From: Duncaniella sp.
Lineage (GTDB): Bacteria > Bacteroidota > Bacteroidia > Bacteroidales > Muribaculaceae
Assembly (NCBI GenBank): GCA_022511285.1
Contig: JAFLRW010000021.1
Span: 1 to 15,210, forward strand
Reading direction: 5' to 3'
Length of the DNA stretch: 15,210 bases
Position 1 is the stretch's first letter, and each line of letters opens with the position of its first letter. Under the pieces are notes generated by a model, which did no database searches, was not told the DNA's origin, and saw nothing but the letters and a program-made list of their open reading frames with translations. Both the position numbers and the translations under genes were made by a program. Shown in pieces: positions 1 through 6,878 of the stretch.

Positions 1-116
1 CACGAGGCGAGGGTGTCGGCTATACGGCGGGCCACTGACTCATCGGTCAGGAAATGCTGGCCAAGCGCTTTTTTGGGCCTTACCGACCCGTTGGATGGTG
101 GGGTGGCTCGTTTCAT
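1..116 (-). CDS. rsmA: 16S rRNA adenine dimethyltransferase RsmA/KsgA, N-terminal fragment
   Basis: This is the first 38 codons of a gene that leaves the window at its left edge. The minus-strand ATG is at 116-114. The translation has a short basic, Pro-rich leader and then RPKKALGQHFLTDESVARRI, which holds the GQHFL block that opens the SAM-binding fold of RsmA/KsgA. In that family the enzyme dimethylates two adjacent adenosines in the 3' hairpin of 16S rRNA late in small-subunit assembly. The start is chosen because the ATG sits about 17 codons before the conserved block, as is usual. The gene follows the polyprenyl synthase gene on the same strand after a 47-nt gap, so the two may share a transcript. 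No strong ribosome-binding site is visible. Catalytic residues lie outside the window, so activity cannot be judged. Confidence 0.9.
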   Translation of the reverse strand, partial: MKRATPPSNGSVRPKKALGQHFLTDESVARRIADTLAS

Positions 117-163
117 AATCAGCGAGATTATCCTGGTGGGGGATTGGTTGTGAGGATACTGTG

Positions 164-1138
164 TCAGTTTTCGCGAGCCACCACATAGTCAAGGAACGTG
201 ACAAGTGGATTGGGCTCTGAGTGTGGGGCTATGGCGCGGGCTATGGCCTCGCCTTCGTTGCGCAGGGCTGCCAGTTTGGCTCTGGCAGCTTCAATGCCTC
301 CGGCTCGATGGGTAAACTCCAGAAGAGTGGCAATATCGCTGTCAGTCAAGCTGTCGGACATCAGTTTGCTGCGCATCTCAGTGGCTTCGCGGTCACCGGA
401 GTCAAGGGCACAGAGCAGCGGAAGGGTCACCTTCCCCTCGCGCAGGTCGTTGCCGGTGGGCTTGCCAAGGGTGGCCGATGGGGTGTAGTCAAAGATGTCA
501 TCAGTGATTTGGAAACATTGCCCGAAGATATCGGCATATCGTCTGAGGAGGTCTAAGCGCCGGTCGGTGACACCGACTGAATATGCCCCCACCTCGACGC
601 AGGCGCGGAAAAGCGAGGCCGTCTTCCGTGTGATTATGCTGAAATAGCCCTCCTCGGTCAGTGAGTGCTCGCGGGCATTATGAATCTGCGACATCTCTCC
701 CAGGGATAGCTGGGCGCCAAGGCCGGCAAGAGTCTCGATGACCCGAAAGTCGGCAGTGGAGGCTGAGAGGCTCAAGGCGCGGCTCACAAAGTAGTCGCCG
801 GCAAGGACGGCGATATGATTGTCCCAGATGGCATTAATGGTCGGCACTCCGTGGCGCACATCGGAGGCGTCGACCACATCGTCGTGAATCAGCGATGCGT
901 TGTGAAGCATCTCTATGGCGGCGGCGGCAGGCGTGACGTCATAGCACGGGGGCTCGCCAAGCATATCGGCCGTTATCATTGCCAGGAGCGGCCGCAGCTG
1001 CTTGCCGCGGTGGCTCATATAGTGTTCAATGACCCGGCTCATCAGCGGATTGTCCGAACTGAGCGCCTCGACTATCACGGTGTGTAATCGTTCAAGACGC
1101 GAGGAATATGTCTGGCGGAGGGTGTGAAGAGCGCTCAT
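164..1138 (-). CDS. ispB: Long-chain trans-polyprenyl diphosphate synthase (IspB-like)
   Basis: The product (324 aa) should condense isopentenyl diphosphate onto an allylic primer to make the long isoprenoid tail, probably for menaquinone. Visible motifs are GKQLRP (45-50, substrate-binding Lys and Arg), the first Asp-rich motif DDVVD (86-90), the second DDIFD (213-217), and GKPTGNDLREGKVTLP (225-240). The residue five positions before the first Asp is a small Ala, which in this family fits a long product rather than a farnesyl-length one; exact chain length cannot be read. An in-frame ATG at 1228 would add 30 residues, but these are encoded by the AT-rich intergenic region. The ATG at 1138 gives the usual IspB length and lies just after a -7 promoter element. 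rsmA follows on the same strand. Confidence 0.93.
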   Translation of the reverse strand: MSALHTLRQTYSSRLERLHTVIVEALSSDNPLMSRVIEHYMSHRGKQLRPLLAMITADMLGEPPCYDVTPAAAAIEMLHNASLIHDDVVDASDVRHGVPTINAIWDNHIAVLAGDYFVSRALSLSASTADFRVIETLAGLGAQLSLGEMSQIHNAREHSLTEEGYFSIITRKTASLFRACVEVGAYSVGVTDRRLDLLRRYADIFGQCFQITDDIFDYTPSATLGKPTGNDLREGKVTLPLLCALDSGDREATEMRSKLMSDSLTDSDIATLLEFTHRAGGIEAARAKLAALRNEGEAIARAIAPHSEPNPLVTFLDYVVAREN

Positions 1139-1147
1139 AACAGAGTG

Positions 1148-1155
1148 CAAAATTA
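1148..1155 (-). promoter_or_regulatory. Bacteroidetes-type -7 promoter element for the ispB-like gene
   Basis: On the minus strand these bases read TAATTTTG, a full match to the Bacteroidetes -7 consensus TAnnTTTG. No clear -33 TTTG is seen at the usual 19-20 nt spacing. The element ends only 9 nt before the ATG at 1138, so transcription from it would give a 5' leader of about six bases. It also argues against the upstream in-frame ATG at 1228. Confidence 0.5.
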
Positions 1156-1160
1156 CGAAA

Positions 1161-1191
1161 TTTTCCGTAAAAAGGGGAATTTTACCGAAAA
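1161..1191. repeat. Imperfect inverted repeat in the divergent ispB/polA intergenic region
   Basis: Left arm TTTTCCGTAAAA (1161-1172) and right arm TTTTACCGAAAA (1180-1191) pair at 11 of 12 positions around a 7-nt spacer, AGGGGAA. The repeat lies where the -33 region of the ispB promoter would be. It could be an operator for a dimeric regulator. An RNA role is also possible if transcription begins further upstream. No regulator can be named. Confidence 0.4.
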
Positions 1192-1238
1192 TACTCAAAT
1201 TCTCATTCGCCGCATAGGAGAGTATCACAATTATTCAC

Positions 1239-1246
1239 TAATTTTA
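1239..1246 (+). promoter_or_regulatory. Weak candidate -7 element for polA
   Basis: TAATTTTA differs from the Bacteroidetes consensus TAnnTTTG only at the last base. It lies 40 nt before the polA ATG. No convincing -33 TTTG is seen upstream, so this is the best candidate in the region and not a firm call. Confidence 0.25.
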
Positions 1247-1286
1247 TACCCCGAAATTCACACACATACACTCCCCATCCCTACAT

Positions 1287-4058
1287 ATGGAGAAACGTCT
1301 TTTTCTGCTTGATGCCTATGCCCTCATCTACAGGGCTTACTATGCGCTGATACGCTCGCCACGCATGTCGGCAGCCGTAGGATTCAATACGGCGGCTATC
1401 TTCGGCTTCTGCAACACTCTTGACGATCTGCTGCGCAAGGAAAAGCCCACCCATATCGCCGTGTGCTTCGACCCCTCCGGAAAAACCTTCCGCCATAAGG
1501 AGTTTGAAGCTTACAAGGCTCAGCGCGACAAGCAGCCGGAAGATATCACTAACTCCATCCCGTATATCAAACGCATCCTTGGCGCCTACCGCATCCCTGT
1601 GGTCGAGGTGGAGGGATATGAGGCAGATGATGTCATTGGCACCCTGGCCACTATGGCCGCTGCCGAGGGGTTTGACACATATATGATGACCCCTGACAAG
1701 GATTACGGGCAGCTCGTGGGGCCGCATATTTATATGTACAGGCCGCCGCTTAGGGGTGAGGGGTTTGAGGTAAGAGACGCCGCCAAGGTGTGTGAGCGCT
1801 ATGGTGTGGCAGAGCCCCGACAGATTATTGACCTCCTTGCATTGGAGGGGGATGCCGCCGATAATATCCCCGGATGCCCGGGGGTGGGCGAGAAAACGGC
1901 CGTGAAGTTGATTGCCGAGTGGGGGTCGGTGGAGAATCTTCTGGAAAACACAGCCTCTCTGACCGGCAAACTCAAGACCCGCATAGAGGAAAACGCCGAC
2001 AAGATTCGCACATCAAAATGGCTCGCCACCATCTGTCGCAACGTGCCTCTGCCTGAGGGCATCACCCCTGAGGCGCTGAAGAGGTGTGACACCGACACCG
2101 ATGCCCTCCTGTCAATCTATCAGGAGCTGGATTTTAAGAGCTTCATAGCGCGCCTGCGGGCCAAGGGTGTTGAGGTGCCGGCAGCAGCTGCGAGCCCCGA
2201 GCCCGAGACGGCTGCCGAGGGTGAGCAGCCGTCGCTCTTTGACCTCCCCCCCGAGGATGACTCAGCAACAGCCGGAGATGTGCGCAATTATGTGATTGCC
2301 GACACCCCCGAAGCCATTGGTGTGGCTGTGAAGCGGTGGACAACGCTTCCGGAATTGGGGATAGCCGCCTATGCTGTGGGCGACGATACAATGAACACCC
2401 GCATTGAAGGCATTGCTCTCTCCGGCTCTACCGGCGAGGGGGTCTATATCCCCATCCCGCCGTCGGCACCGCTTCGCGCAGAGGTTTTGTCACTGCTTGA
2501 ACCCATATTCACAACTCCCGCTCTCACATTGATAAGCCACGATGTGAAGCGCATCATATTGCTGCTCCGCCTTGAGGGAATCACTCTGAAGGCTCCCTGC
2601 TTTGACACATCGGTGGCTCACTATGTAATAGACCCTGAGACGAGACACGATTTGGCCCAAGTCGCAATCAAATATCTCAACCTGGCTCTCACGGGTGTCC
2701 CTGCCGATGCTCGTCCGGGCCATCCGTCCACTCCCCTCGGACTGTCGGAGGCTATGGCGCGCTACTGTGAGGAGGCCGATTATAGCCGCCGTCTGAGGTC
2801 TCGGCTCGAGGCCGTGGTGGCCGAACGCGAGATGATGTCACTGCTCACAGATGTGGAGCTGCCTTTGATTCGTGTGCTTGCCGATATGGAGTGGAACGGT
2901 GTGCGCATTGACCCCACGGCTCTGCTCCAAATGTCAGCCCGCCTTAAGGACCATATAACCGAGCTCGAAGAGCAGGCATATCAGATGGCCGGAATGCCAT
3001 TCAACATCTCCTCTCCATCACAAGTGGGAATGGTGCTGTTTGAACGGCTGAAAATCGACCCCAAAGCCAAGCGCACGGCGCGCGGTCAATACTCCACCAC
3101 GGAGCAGGTGTTAGAGAAATATGCCGCCAAAGAACCCATTGTCAACATCATCCTCCGCATACGCCGGTTGCGCAAGCTTGTCTCCACCTACCTTGATGCC
3201 CTTCCGGCCCTCATAAATCCAAAAACCGGCAAGATTCACACCACGTTTAATCAGACCGTCACCGCTACCGGACGCATCTCCTCAGCCAATCCCAATCTGC
3301 AGAATATACCCGTGCGCACTGATGACGGACGCGAAATTCGCCGCGCCTTTATTCCCGACCCCGGGAATATAATGATGAGCGCTGACTATTCGCAGATTGA
3401 ACTGCGCATCATAGCCGATCTCAGCAACGACAGCAACATGATTGAGGGTTTCCTTAGTGGCGATGACATCCATCGCATCACAGCCTCAAAGATATATGGT
3501 GTGCCGCTCGAGGAGGTGACACCTATGCAGCGCAGCAGCGCCAAGACTGCCAATTTCGGCATCATCTACGGCATATCGGCATTCGGTCTGAGCGAGCGGC
3601 TCGGCATATCTCGCTCGGATGCCAAAACCCTCATCGACGGCTATTTTGCCACATATCCGCATATTCGCGAATACCTTGACAAGATGCTTGAATATGCCCG
3701 CAAATATGGATATGTCATCACTCGCATGGGGCGCCGACGCTATCTGCCTGAAATAAATTCGCGCAGCGCCACTGTGCGCGCCTACTCCGAGCGCAATGCC
3801 ATCAATGCTCCCGTCCAAGGCACTGCCGCCGATATTATAAAGGTGGCAATGGTGAAAATTTATGCCGAGATGCAGCGCCGCGGACTCCGGTCCACTATGA
3901 TTATGCAGGTCCACGACGAACTGATATTCAATGTCATCCCATCGGAGCTCGATGAAATGCGAAGCCTCGTAGAAGAGGGGATGCAAAACGCATACTGTGG
4001 CGCCGTGCCCCTTATTGCCGAAGCCGGGACAGGGTCCAACTGGCTTGAAGCCCATTGA
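1287..4058 (+). CDS. polA: DNA polymerase I with a degenerate 3'-5' exonuclease domain
   Basis: A full-length family A polymerase of 923 aa, for gap filling and RNA-primer removal. The N-terminal 5'-3' exonuclease (about 1-290) has DAYALIYRAYYA at its start, GYEADDVIGTLA, TPDKDYGQ and the GCPGVGEKTA helix-hairpin-helix segment. An Ala/Glu-rich linker follows (about 295-330). The polymerase domain has all three motifs: A, DYSQIELRI from Asp700; B, RSSAKTANFGIIYG (749-762, Lys753, Phe757, Tyr761); C, QVHDE (Asp877, Glu878). The central domain (about 334-510) keeps the fold outline (CFDTSVAHYVIDPETRH near 438-452) but has no DxE motif near residues 360-364, and HDVKRI replaces the usual NIKYD block. 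Proofreading is therefore probably lost. Polymerase and flap-nuclease sites look intact. The start has no Shine-Dalgarno. The SufT-like gene follows after 41 nt. Confidence 0.97.
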   Translation: MEKRLFLLDAYALIYRAYYALIRSPRMSAAVGFNTAAIFGFCNTLDDLLRKEKPTHIAVCFDPSGKTFRHKEFEAYKAQRDKQPEDITNSIPYIKRILGAYRIPVVEVEGYEADDVIGTLATMAAAEGFDTYMMTPDKDYGQLVGPHIYMYRPPLRGEGFEVRDAAKVCERYGVAEPRQIIDLLALEGDAADNIPGCPGVGEKTAVKLIAEWGSVENLLENTASLTGKLKTRIEENADKIRTSKWLATICRNVPLPEGITPEALKRCDTDTDALLSIYQELDFKSFIARLRAKGVEVPAAAASPEPETAAEGEQPSLFDLPPEDDSATAGDVRNYVIADTPEAIGVAVKRWTTLPELGIAAYAVGDDTMNTRIEGIALSGSTGEGVYIPIPPSAPLRAEVLSLLEPIFTTPALTLISHDVKRIILLLRLEGITLKAPCFDTSVAHYVIDPETRHDLAQVAIKYLNLALTGVPADARPGHPSTPLGLSEAMARYCEEADYSRRLRSRLEAVVAEREMMSLLTDVELPLIRVLADMEWNGVRIDPTALLQMSARLKDHITELEEQAYQMAGMPFNISSPSQVGMVLFERLKIDPKAKRTARGQYSTTEQVLEKYAAKEPIVNIILRIRRLRKLVSTYLDALPALINPKTGKIHTTFNQTVTATGRISSANPNLQNIPVRTDDGREIRRAFIPDPGNIMMSADYSQIELRIIADLSNDSNMIEGFLSGDDIHRITASKIYGVPLEEVTPMQRSSAKTANFGIIYGISAFGLSERLGISRSDAKTLIDGYFATYPHIREYLDKMLEYARKYGYVITRMGRRRYLPEINSRSATVRAYSERNAINAPVQGTAADIIKVAMVKIYAEMQRRGLRSTMIMQVHDELIFNVIPSELDEMRSLVEEGMQNAYCGAVPLIAEAGTGSNWLEAH

Positions 4059-4099
4059 TTTCTCTCATTTTCCAACCATTTTTTACCTGAACGAAAACA

Positions 4100-4420
4100 A
4101 TGACTCCTGAAGATAGACTCAGAATAGAAGAAAAAGCCGTTGATATGCTCAAAACGGTCTACGACCCTGAAATTCCGGTTGACATCTACAATCTTGGACT
4201 CATATATGGCATAGACCTCAACAACGACGGCAGTCTGCAGATTACAATGACCCTAACGGCTCCCTCCTGCCCTGCAGCCGATTTCCTGGTGGAGGACGCC
4301 CGGATGAAACTCGAAAGCATCGAGGGGGTGAGCAGTGTAGACATAAATATTGTCTTTGAGCCTGAGTGGACCAAAGAGATGATGAGCGAGGAGGCAAAAT
4401 TAGACCTCGGATTCCTATGA
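4100..4420 (+). CDS. DUF59/MIP18-family Fe-S assembly protein (SufT-like)
   Basis: A 106-aa single-domain DUF59 protein. Members of this family (SufT, PaaD, the eukaryotic MIP18) help mature or deliver iron-sulfur clusters; in Bacteroidetes they are usually linked to the SUF system. Visible family signatures are YDPEIPVDIYNLGLIY (21-36) and TLTAPSCPAAD (51-61), which holds the conserved Cys57, followed by FEPEW (86-90). Length is normal and the domain is complete. The gene starts 41 nt after polA. Its stop overlaps the start of lpxH in an ATGA, so these two genes are probably translationally coupled, although their known roles (Fe-S assembly, lipid A) are not obviously connected. The exact client proteins cannot be inferred. 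Confidence 0.9.
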   Translation: MTPEDRLRIEEKAVDMLKTVYDPEIPVDIYNLGLIYGIDLNNDGSLQITMTLTAPSCPAADFLVEDARMKLESIEGVSSVDINIVFEPEWTKEMMSEEAKLDLGFL

Positions 4421-5205
4421 CACCCCCCCGCACTCTCACCTATTTCATCAGCGACCTCCATCTCGGCGCCGGTTACATCCCCGAGCCTCGCGTCCACGAG
4501 AGGATTGCCGTGGAGTTTCTGCGCTCCATAGCCCCTACGGCCAAGCGCCTTTATCTGCTCGGCGACATCCTTGACTATTGGTGGGAATATCGCGACGTGG
4601 TGCCGCGGGGATTCACTCGATTCTTCGGCGCACTTGCCGAGCTGTCCGATTCCGGCACTGAGATTGTCTGGCTTAAGGGGAATCACGACATCTGGATTTT
4701 TGACTACCTCCCGGCCGAAATAGGCCTGCGAGTCCACGACGGTGTCCTGCGCACAGAGATTGACGGTAAAGAATTCCTGCTGGAGCATGGCGACGGGGTG
4801 GGGCGCCTCCCCCTCTCATTTCGGTTGCTGCGCCGACTTTTCCGCTGCCGCCCGGCTCAAAAGCTGTTTGCGGCCATCCATCCGCGGTGGACCGTGGGAT
4901 TTGCCCACGCCTGGTCGTCGCGCAGCCGCAAAAAAGGGGGCTACAATGTGTGTGCCGACGACGACGAACCCCTCGTTGAATTTGCAGAAAAATTCAATTC
5001 TTCAGCGCCCTCAAAGGTGGATTATTTCATCTTTGGCCACCGCCACTCACCGCTCGACACCACCCTGGCCGACGGTGCGCGAGTTGTGATTCTCGGCGAC
5101 TGGATCACTCGCTTCAATTATGCAATATGGGACGGTTACAATCTTGTTACTAAATCATTTGTGTCATCGGCAAAATACAATAACCCCGCGTTTAACTTCT
5201 TTTAA
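4417..5205 (+). CDS. lpxH: UDP-2,3-diacylglucosamine diphosphatase (LpxH-like metallophosphoesterase)
   Basis: A 262-aa calcineurin-like phosphoesterase that should cleave UDP-2,3-diacylglucosamine to lipid X and UMP on the inner face of the inner membrane, in lipid A synthesis. The metal-binding blocks appear in order: SDLHLG (Asp13, His15), GDILDYW (Asp50), GNHD (89-91), HGD (His124) and GHRH (208-210). A basic, aromatic stretch near 130-175 fits the lipid-binding cap of LpxH. An in-frame ATG at 4366 would add 17 residues from inside the SufT-like gene. The ATG at 4417 gives the ATGA overlap with that gene and places SDLHLG close to the N-terminus, as expected. The related phosphodiesterase families are the main alternative, but the overall pattern fits the Bacteroidetes LpxH group. 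A long intergenic region follows. Confidence 0.88.
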   Translation: MTPPRTLTYFISDLHLGAGYIPEPRVHERIAVEFLRSIAPTAKRLYLLGDILDYWWEYRDVVPRGFTRFFGALAELSDSGTEIVWLKGNHDIWIFDYLPAEIGLRVHDGVLRTEIDGKEFLLEHGDGVGRLPLSFRLLRRLFRCRPAQKLFAAIHPRWTVGFAHAWSSRSRKKGGYNVCADDDEPLVEFAEKFNSSAPSKVDYFIFGHRHSPLDTTLADGARVVILGDWITRFNYAIWDGYNLVTKSFVSSAKYNNPAFNFF

Positions 5206-5303
5206 CATACGCTTGTCTGTATTTTTGCCGTGTGGGTATGTCGCTAAAAATCAACACCTTATAAATATCCGACAAAAAGAACAAAATACACGCGTTTTTA
5301 AAT

Positions 5304-5319
5304 TATGTTGGATAACATA
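5304..5319. repeat. Short perfect inverted repeat upstream of the small-RNA promoter
   Basis: TATGTT-GGAT-AACATA forms a 6-bp perfect inverted repeat in the AT-rich region after lpxH. It lies about 33 nt before the -7 element at 5352 and could be an operator for that promoter. Such short AT-rich repeats also occur by chance. Confidence 0.25.
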
Positions 5320-5327
5320 TAAAAAAA

Positions 5328-5359
5328 TTTTCAATCCCCCGAATTATGGTCTACCTTTG
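5328..5359 (+). promoter_or_regulatory. Bacteroidetes-type promoter driving the intergenic small RNA
   Basis: The -7 element TACCTTTG (5352-5359) is a full match to TAnnTTTG. A TTTT at 5328-5331 lies 20 nt upstream and stands in for the -33 TTTG. Transcription would start near 5363. No annotated gene begins within the next 270 nt, but a strong hairpin ends at about 5449, so the promoter seems to serve a short transcript. Confidence 0.55.
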
Positions 5360-5362
5360 TGA

Positions 5363-5449
5363 CACGAACCTAAAAACAATCTTTTTTACCTTAGAAATTG
5401 TACCTATTGGAAACTCATGAAAAGGAACTGCGTGAAGCAGTTCCTTTTT
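5363..5449 (+). ncRNA. Putative small non-coding RNA (about 85 nt) between lpxH and the GtrA-like gene
   Basis: The call rests on three parts in the right order: a consensus promoter at 5328-5359, a body that can fold into a weak hairpin (ACAAT at 5376-5380 pairing with ATTGT at 5397-5401, extended past one mismatch), and a 12-bp terminator hairpin at 5420-5448 ending in U residues. The segment TACCT occurs at 5352, 5387 and 5401, so it is repeated across the promoter and body. I cannot match it to a named RNA family. Alternatives are a leader or attenuator for the downstream operon, though that operon has its own -7 element at 5601, or a short leader-peptide mRNA (see 5417-5470). Confidence 0.5.
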
Positions 5450-5470
5450 GTCGTATTCCCCGGCCTGTAA
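5417..5470 (+). CDS. Possible 17-codon short ORF overlapping the terminator hairpin
   Basis: An ATG at 5417 opens a 17-codon frame, MKRNCVKQFLFVVFPGL, ending in TAA at 5468-5470. It begins about 54 nt after the predicted transcription start, with an A-rich stretch (GGAAACTC) just before it. The strong hairpin at 5420-5448 lies inside its first ten codons, so most transcripts would stop before the frame ends. The peptide is basic and then hydrophobic, and has no residue run suggesting amino-acid attenuation. It is most likely incidental. Confidence 0.15.
   Translation: MKRNCVKQFLFVVFPGL
5420..5449 (+). terminator. Strong Rho-independent terminator
   Basis: The arms AAAAGGAACTGC (5420-5431) and GCAGTTCCTTTT (5437-5448) are perfectly complementary over 12 bp around the loop GTGAA, and the T run reaches 5449. 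The A run on the 5' side mirrors the T run, so it could work in both directions. It separates the small-RNA promoter from the GtrA-like operon. Confidence 0.8.
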
Positions 5471-5600
5471 ATAACCATCCGCAAAGCTCACAGCCGGAGA
5501 TTGTATATCTGATGTTATTAATCCTCAAAAAATTTCCACATTAAGAATTCAGATTTGCAAATTAATGAGTGGGATGAGGGCTGTTTTCAAAGTTTTTGCG
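5471..5600. other. Intergenic stretch between the terminator and the GtrA-operon promoter
   Basis: No coding frame with support is seen here. The only structures noticed are a perfect 10-bp palindrome, ATTTGCAAAT (5553-5562), about 38 nt before the -7 element at 5601, and general AT richness. The palindrome could be an operator, but nothing nearby supports that. Confidence 0.3.
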
Positions 5601-5608
5601 TAACTTTG
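5601..5608 (+). promoter_or_regulatory. Bacteroidetes-type -7 element for the GtrA/CDP-alcohol/PAP2 operon
   Basis: TAACTTTG fits TAnnTTTG exactly and lies 32 nt before the ATG at 5641. No good -33 TTTG is seen 19-20 nt upstream. The element decides the start of the GtrA-like gene: a TTG-initiated frame from 5596 would run through the promoter, so the ATG at 5641, leaving a leader of about 29 nt, is preferred. Confidence 0.55.
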
Positions 5609-5640
5609 CCAACCGGAACAGCAGATGCACCATAAAGGAA

Positions 5641-6180
5641 ATGCTTGATAAGATACACAACATAAAAGACCGTTTTGTCAACGGGGGCGACATCGTCACG
5701 ACGTTTCTGCGCTCGTCGATATCGTCGCAGATAGCGTCTTGGATAGATATGGGCGCGAGTTTTCTGCTCTTTGCCCTGTGTCATCTTGCGCCCTGGATTT
5801 CCACCGCCATAGGCGCTGTGGCGGGGGGAGTGGTGAACTGTTGCATCAACTATCGCTTCACTTTTCACGCCACAACCCTGCCGGTCAAAGCTGTGGCAAT
5901 GAAATATAGCCTGATATGGCTCGGGTCGCTGCTGCTCAATGTCTACGGCACGCAGATTGTGTTTCAACTGCTTGAGAATGTGACGTGGCTTGAGGATATG
6001 GGCTTCAAGCCCAACGGCTATTTTGCCGCCGCCCGTCTGAGCGTGTCGCTGGCAGTCTCCATCTTCTGGAACTTCCTGCTGCAGAAAAACTTTGTGTATT
6101 GCACCACGCGGTTCGACCCCTACGCCATCCGCATAGTCAACACCTTATTTCCCCACCTCAACCGAAAAAAAAGAAAATGA
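5641..6180 (+). CDS. GtrA-like four-helix membrane protein
   Basis: A 179-aa polytopic protein with the outline of the GtrA/DPMS family: the opening FLRSSISSQIASWIDMGASFLLF (22-44), the second helix ending in CCINYRFTF (67-75), and the last helix ending in WNFLLQKNFVY (143-153). Four membrane segments are visible, at about 32-49, 52-72, 86-108 and 128-148, with a basic C-terminal tail. Family members are thought to move or help assemble lipid-linked sugars across the inner membrane; the substrate here is unknown. The gene opens an operon: its TGA overlaps the ATG of the CDP-alcohol phosphatidyltransferase gene (ATGA). That context suggests a role in polar-lipid head-group synthesis or transfer rather than O-antigen glucosylation. 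This is inference from position only. Confidence 0.85.
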   Translation: MLDKIHNIKDRFVNGGDIVTTFLRSSISSQIASWIDMGASFLLFALCHLAPWISTAIGAVAGGVVNCCINYRFTFHATTLPVKAVAMKYSLIWLGSLLLNVYGTQIVFQLLENVTWLEDMGFKPNGYFAAARLSVSLAVSIFWNFLLQKNFVYCTTRFDPYAIRIVNTLFPHLNRKKRK

Positions 6181-6878
6181 CAAAGTCTGAACCGTCGGCA
6201 TCAGCCTTCAAGCGTTTTCGCGATGCCCTCCAGCAGGGCATCTATTGTGTCATCAATCCGTTGGTGCGTTTTATGATTCGCATAGGAATCACGCCCAATA
6301 TGGTCACCACCATAGGCCTGCTTGGCAACATCGCAGCCGCGGGAGTGTTTGTGTGGGCCGGCTACACGGGGTCGGACACAGAGATGAACTATCCGCTCGT
6401 CACTCTGGCCGGCTCGCTGATAATCCTTTTCTCGCTCTTCGATATGCTCGACGGGCAGGTGGCGCGCATCGGAGGAATGGTCTCTACGTTTGGCGCTATG
6501 TATGATTCGGTGCTTGACCGCTACTGCGAGCTGTTCACACTCGGGGGCATCTCGTTCTACTTCATACAGACGGGCCACGTGGTGTGTGCGCTGGTGACGT
6601 TCGTGGCGCTCGTCGGCTCGCTGATGGTGAGCTATGTGCGAGCCCGAGCCGAAGGCCTCGGCCTTGACTGCAAAGTGGGCTTTATGCAGCGCCCGGAGCG
6701 AGTGGTGGTGACGGCGCTCGGCGCCATAGCCACCGGGTTGGCCGGGAGCAGTGCCGCAGCAAGCTTTGAGGCCTGGTGGATTCTCGCCTGCGCTATGGCA
6801 ATCATAGCCATCTTCGCCAACATCACAGCCTTTGCCAGAATAGCCCATGTCCGCCGTCAGCTCACGCAACGCAGTTAA
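6177..6878 (+). CDS. CDP-alcohol phosphatidyltransferase, candidate phosphatidylinositol-phosphate synthase
   Basis: A 233-aa integral membrane enzyme that should move a phosphatidyl group from CDP-diacylglycerol to an alcohol. The family signature D-x2-DG-x2-AR-x8-G-x3-D-x3-D is complete: Asp89, Asp92-Gly93, Ala96-Arg97, Gly106, Asp110, Asp114. Several hydrophobic helices surround it. An upstream in-frame ATG at 6099 lies inside the GtrA-like gene; the ATG at 6177 is chosen because it gives an ATGA overlap and a normal length. The acceptor is not readable from the motif. The next gene is an AUR1-like enzyme, which uses phosphatidylinositol in sphingolipid synthesis, so inositol 1-phosphate is the best guess, as in inositol-lipid clusters of gut Bacteroides. 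Other enzymes of the family, such as phosphatidylglycerophosphate synthase, are alternatives. Confidence 0.88.
   Translation: MTKSEPSASAFKRFRDALQQGIYCVINPLVRFMIRIGITPNMVTTIGLLGNIAAAGVFVWAGYTGSDTEMNYPLVTLAGSLIILFSLFDMLDGQVARIGGMVSTFGAMYDSVLDRYCELFTLGGISFYFIQTGHVVCALVTFVALVGSLMVSYVRARAEGLGLDCKVGFMQRPERVVVTALGAIATGLAGSSAAASFEAWWILACAMAIIAIFANITAFARIAHVRRQLTQRS

Noticed and set aside
1139..1228. N-terminal 30-residue extension of the ispB-like protein from an ATG at 1228
   Set aside because: The extension is coded by AT-rich intergenic DNA, crosses a -7 promoter element and the inverted repeat, and would make the protein longer than is usual for the family.
2143..2280. Ala/Glu/Pro-rich repeat-like stretch in polA
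   Set aside because: It is the ordinary low-complexity linker between the 5' nuclease and the central domain, with no true repeat unit.
4186..4788. A 200-codon minus-strand frame opposite the SufT-like and lpxH genes
   Set aside because: It spans two well-supported genes with intact motifs and shows no domain of its own.
5206..5240. Possible terminator just after lpxH (ATAC/GTAT stem before a T run)
   Set aside because: The stem is only 4 bp and AT-rich, too weak to call.
5596..5640. TTG start at 5596 for the GtrA-like gene
   Set aside because: The frame would run through the TAACTTTG promoter element; the ATG at 5641 gives a normal GtrA-like N-terminus.
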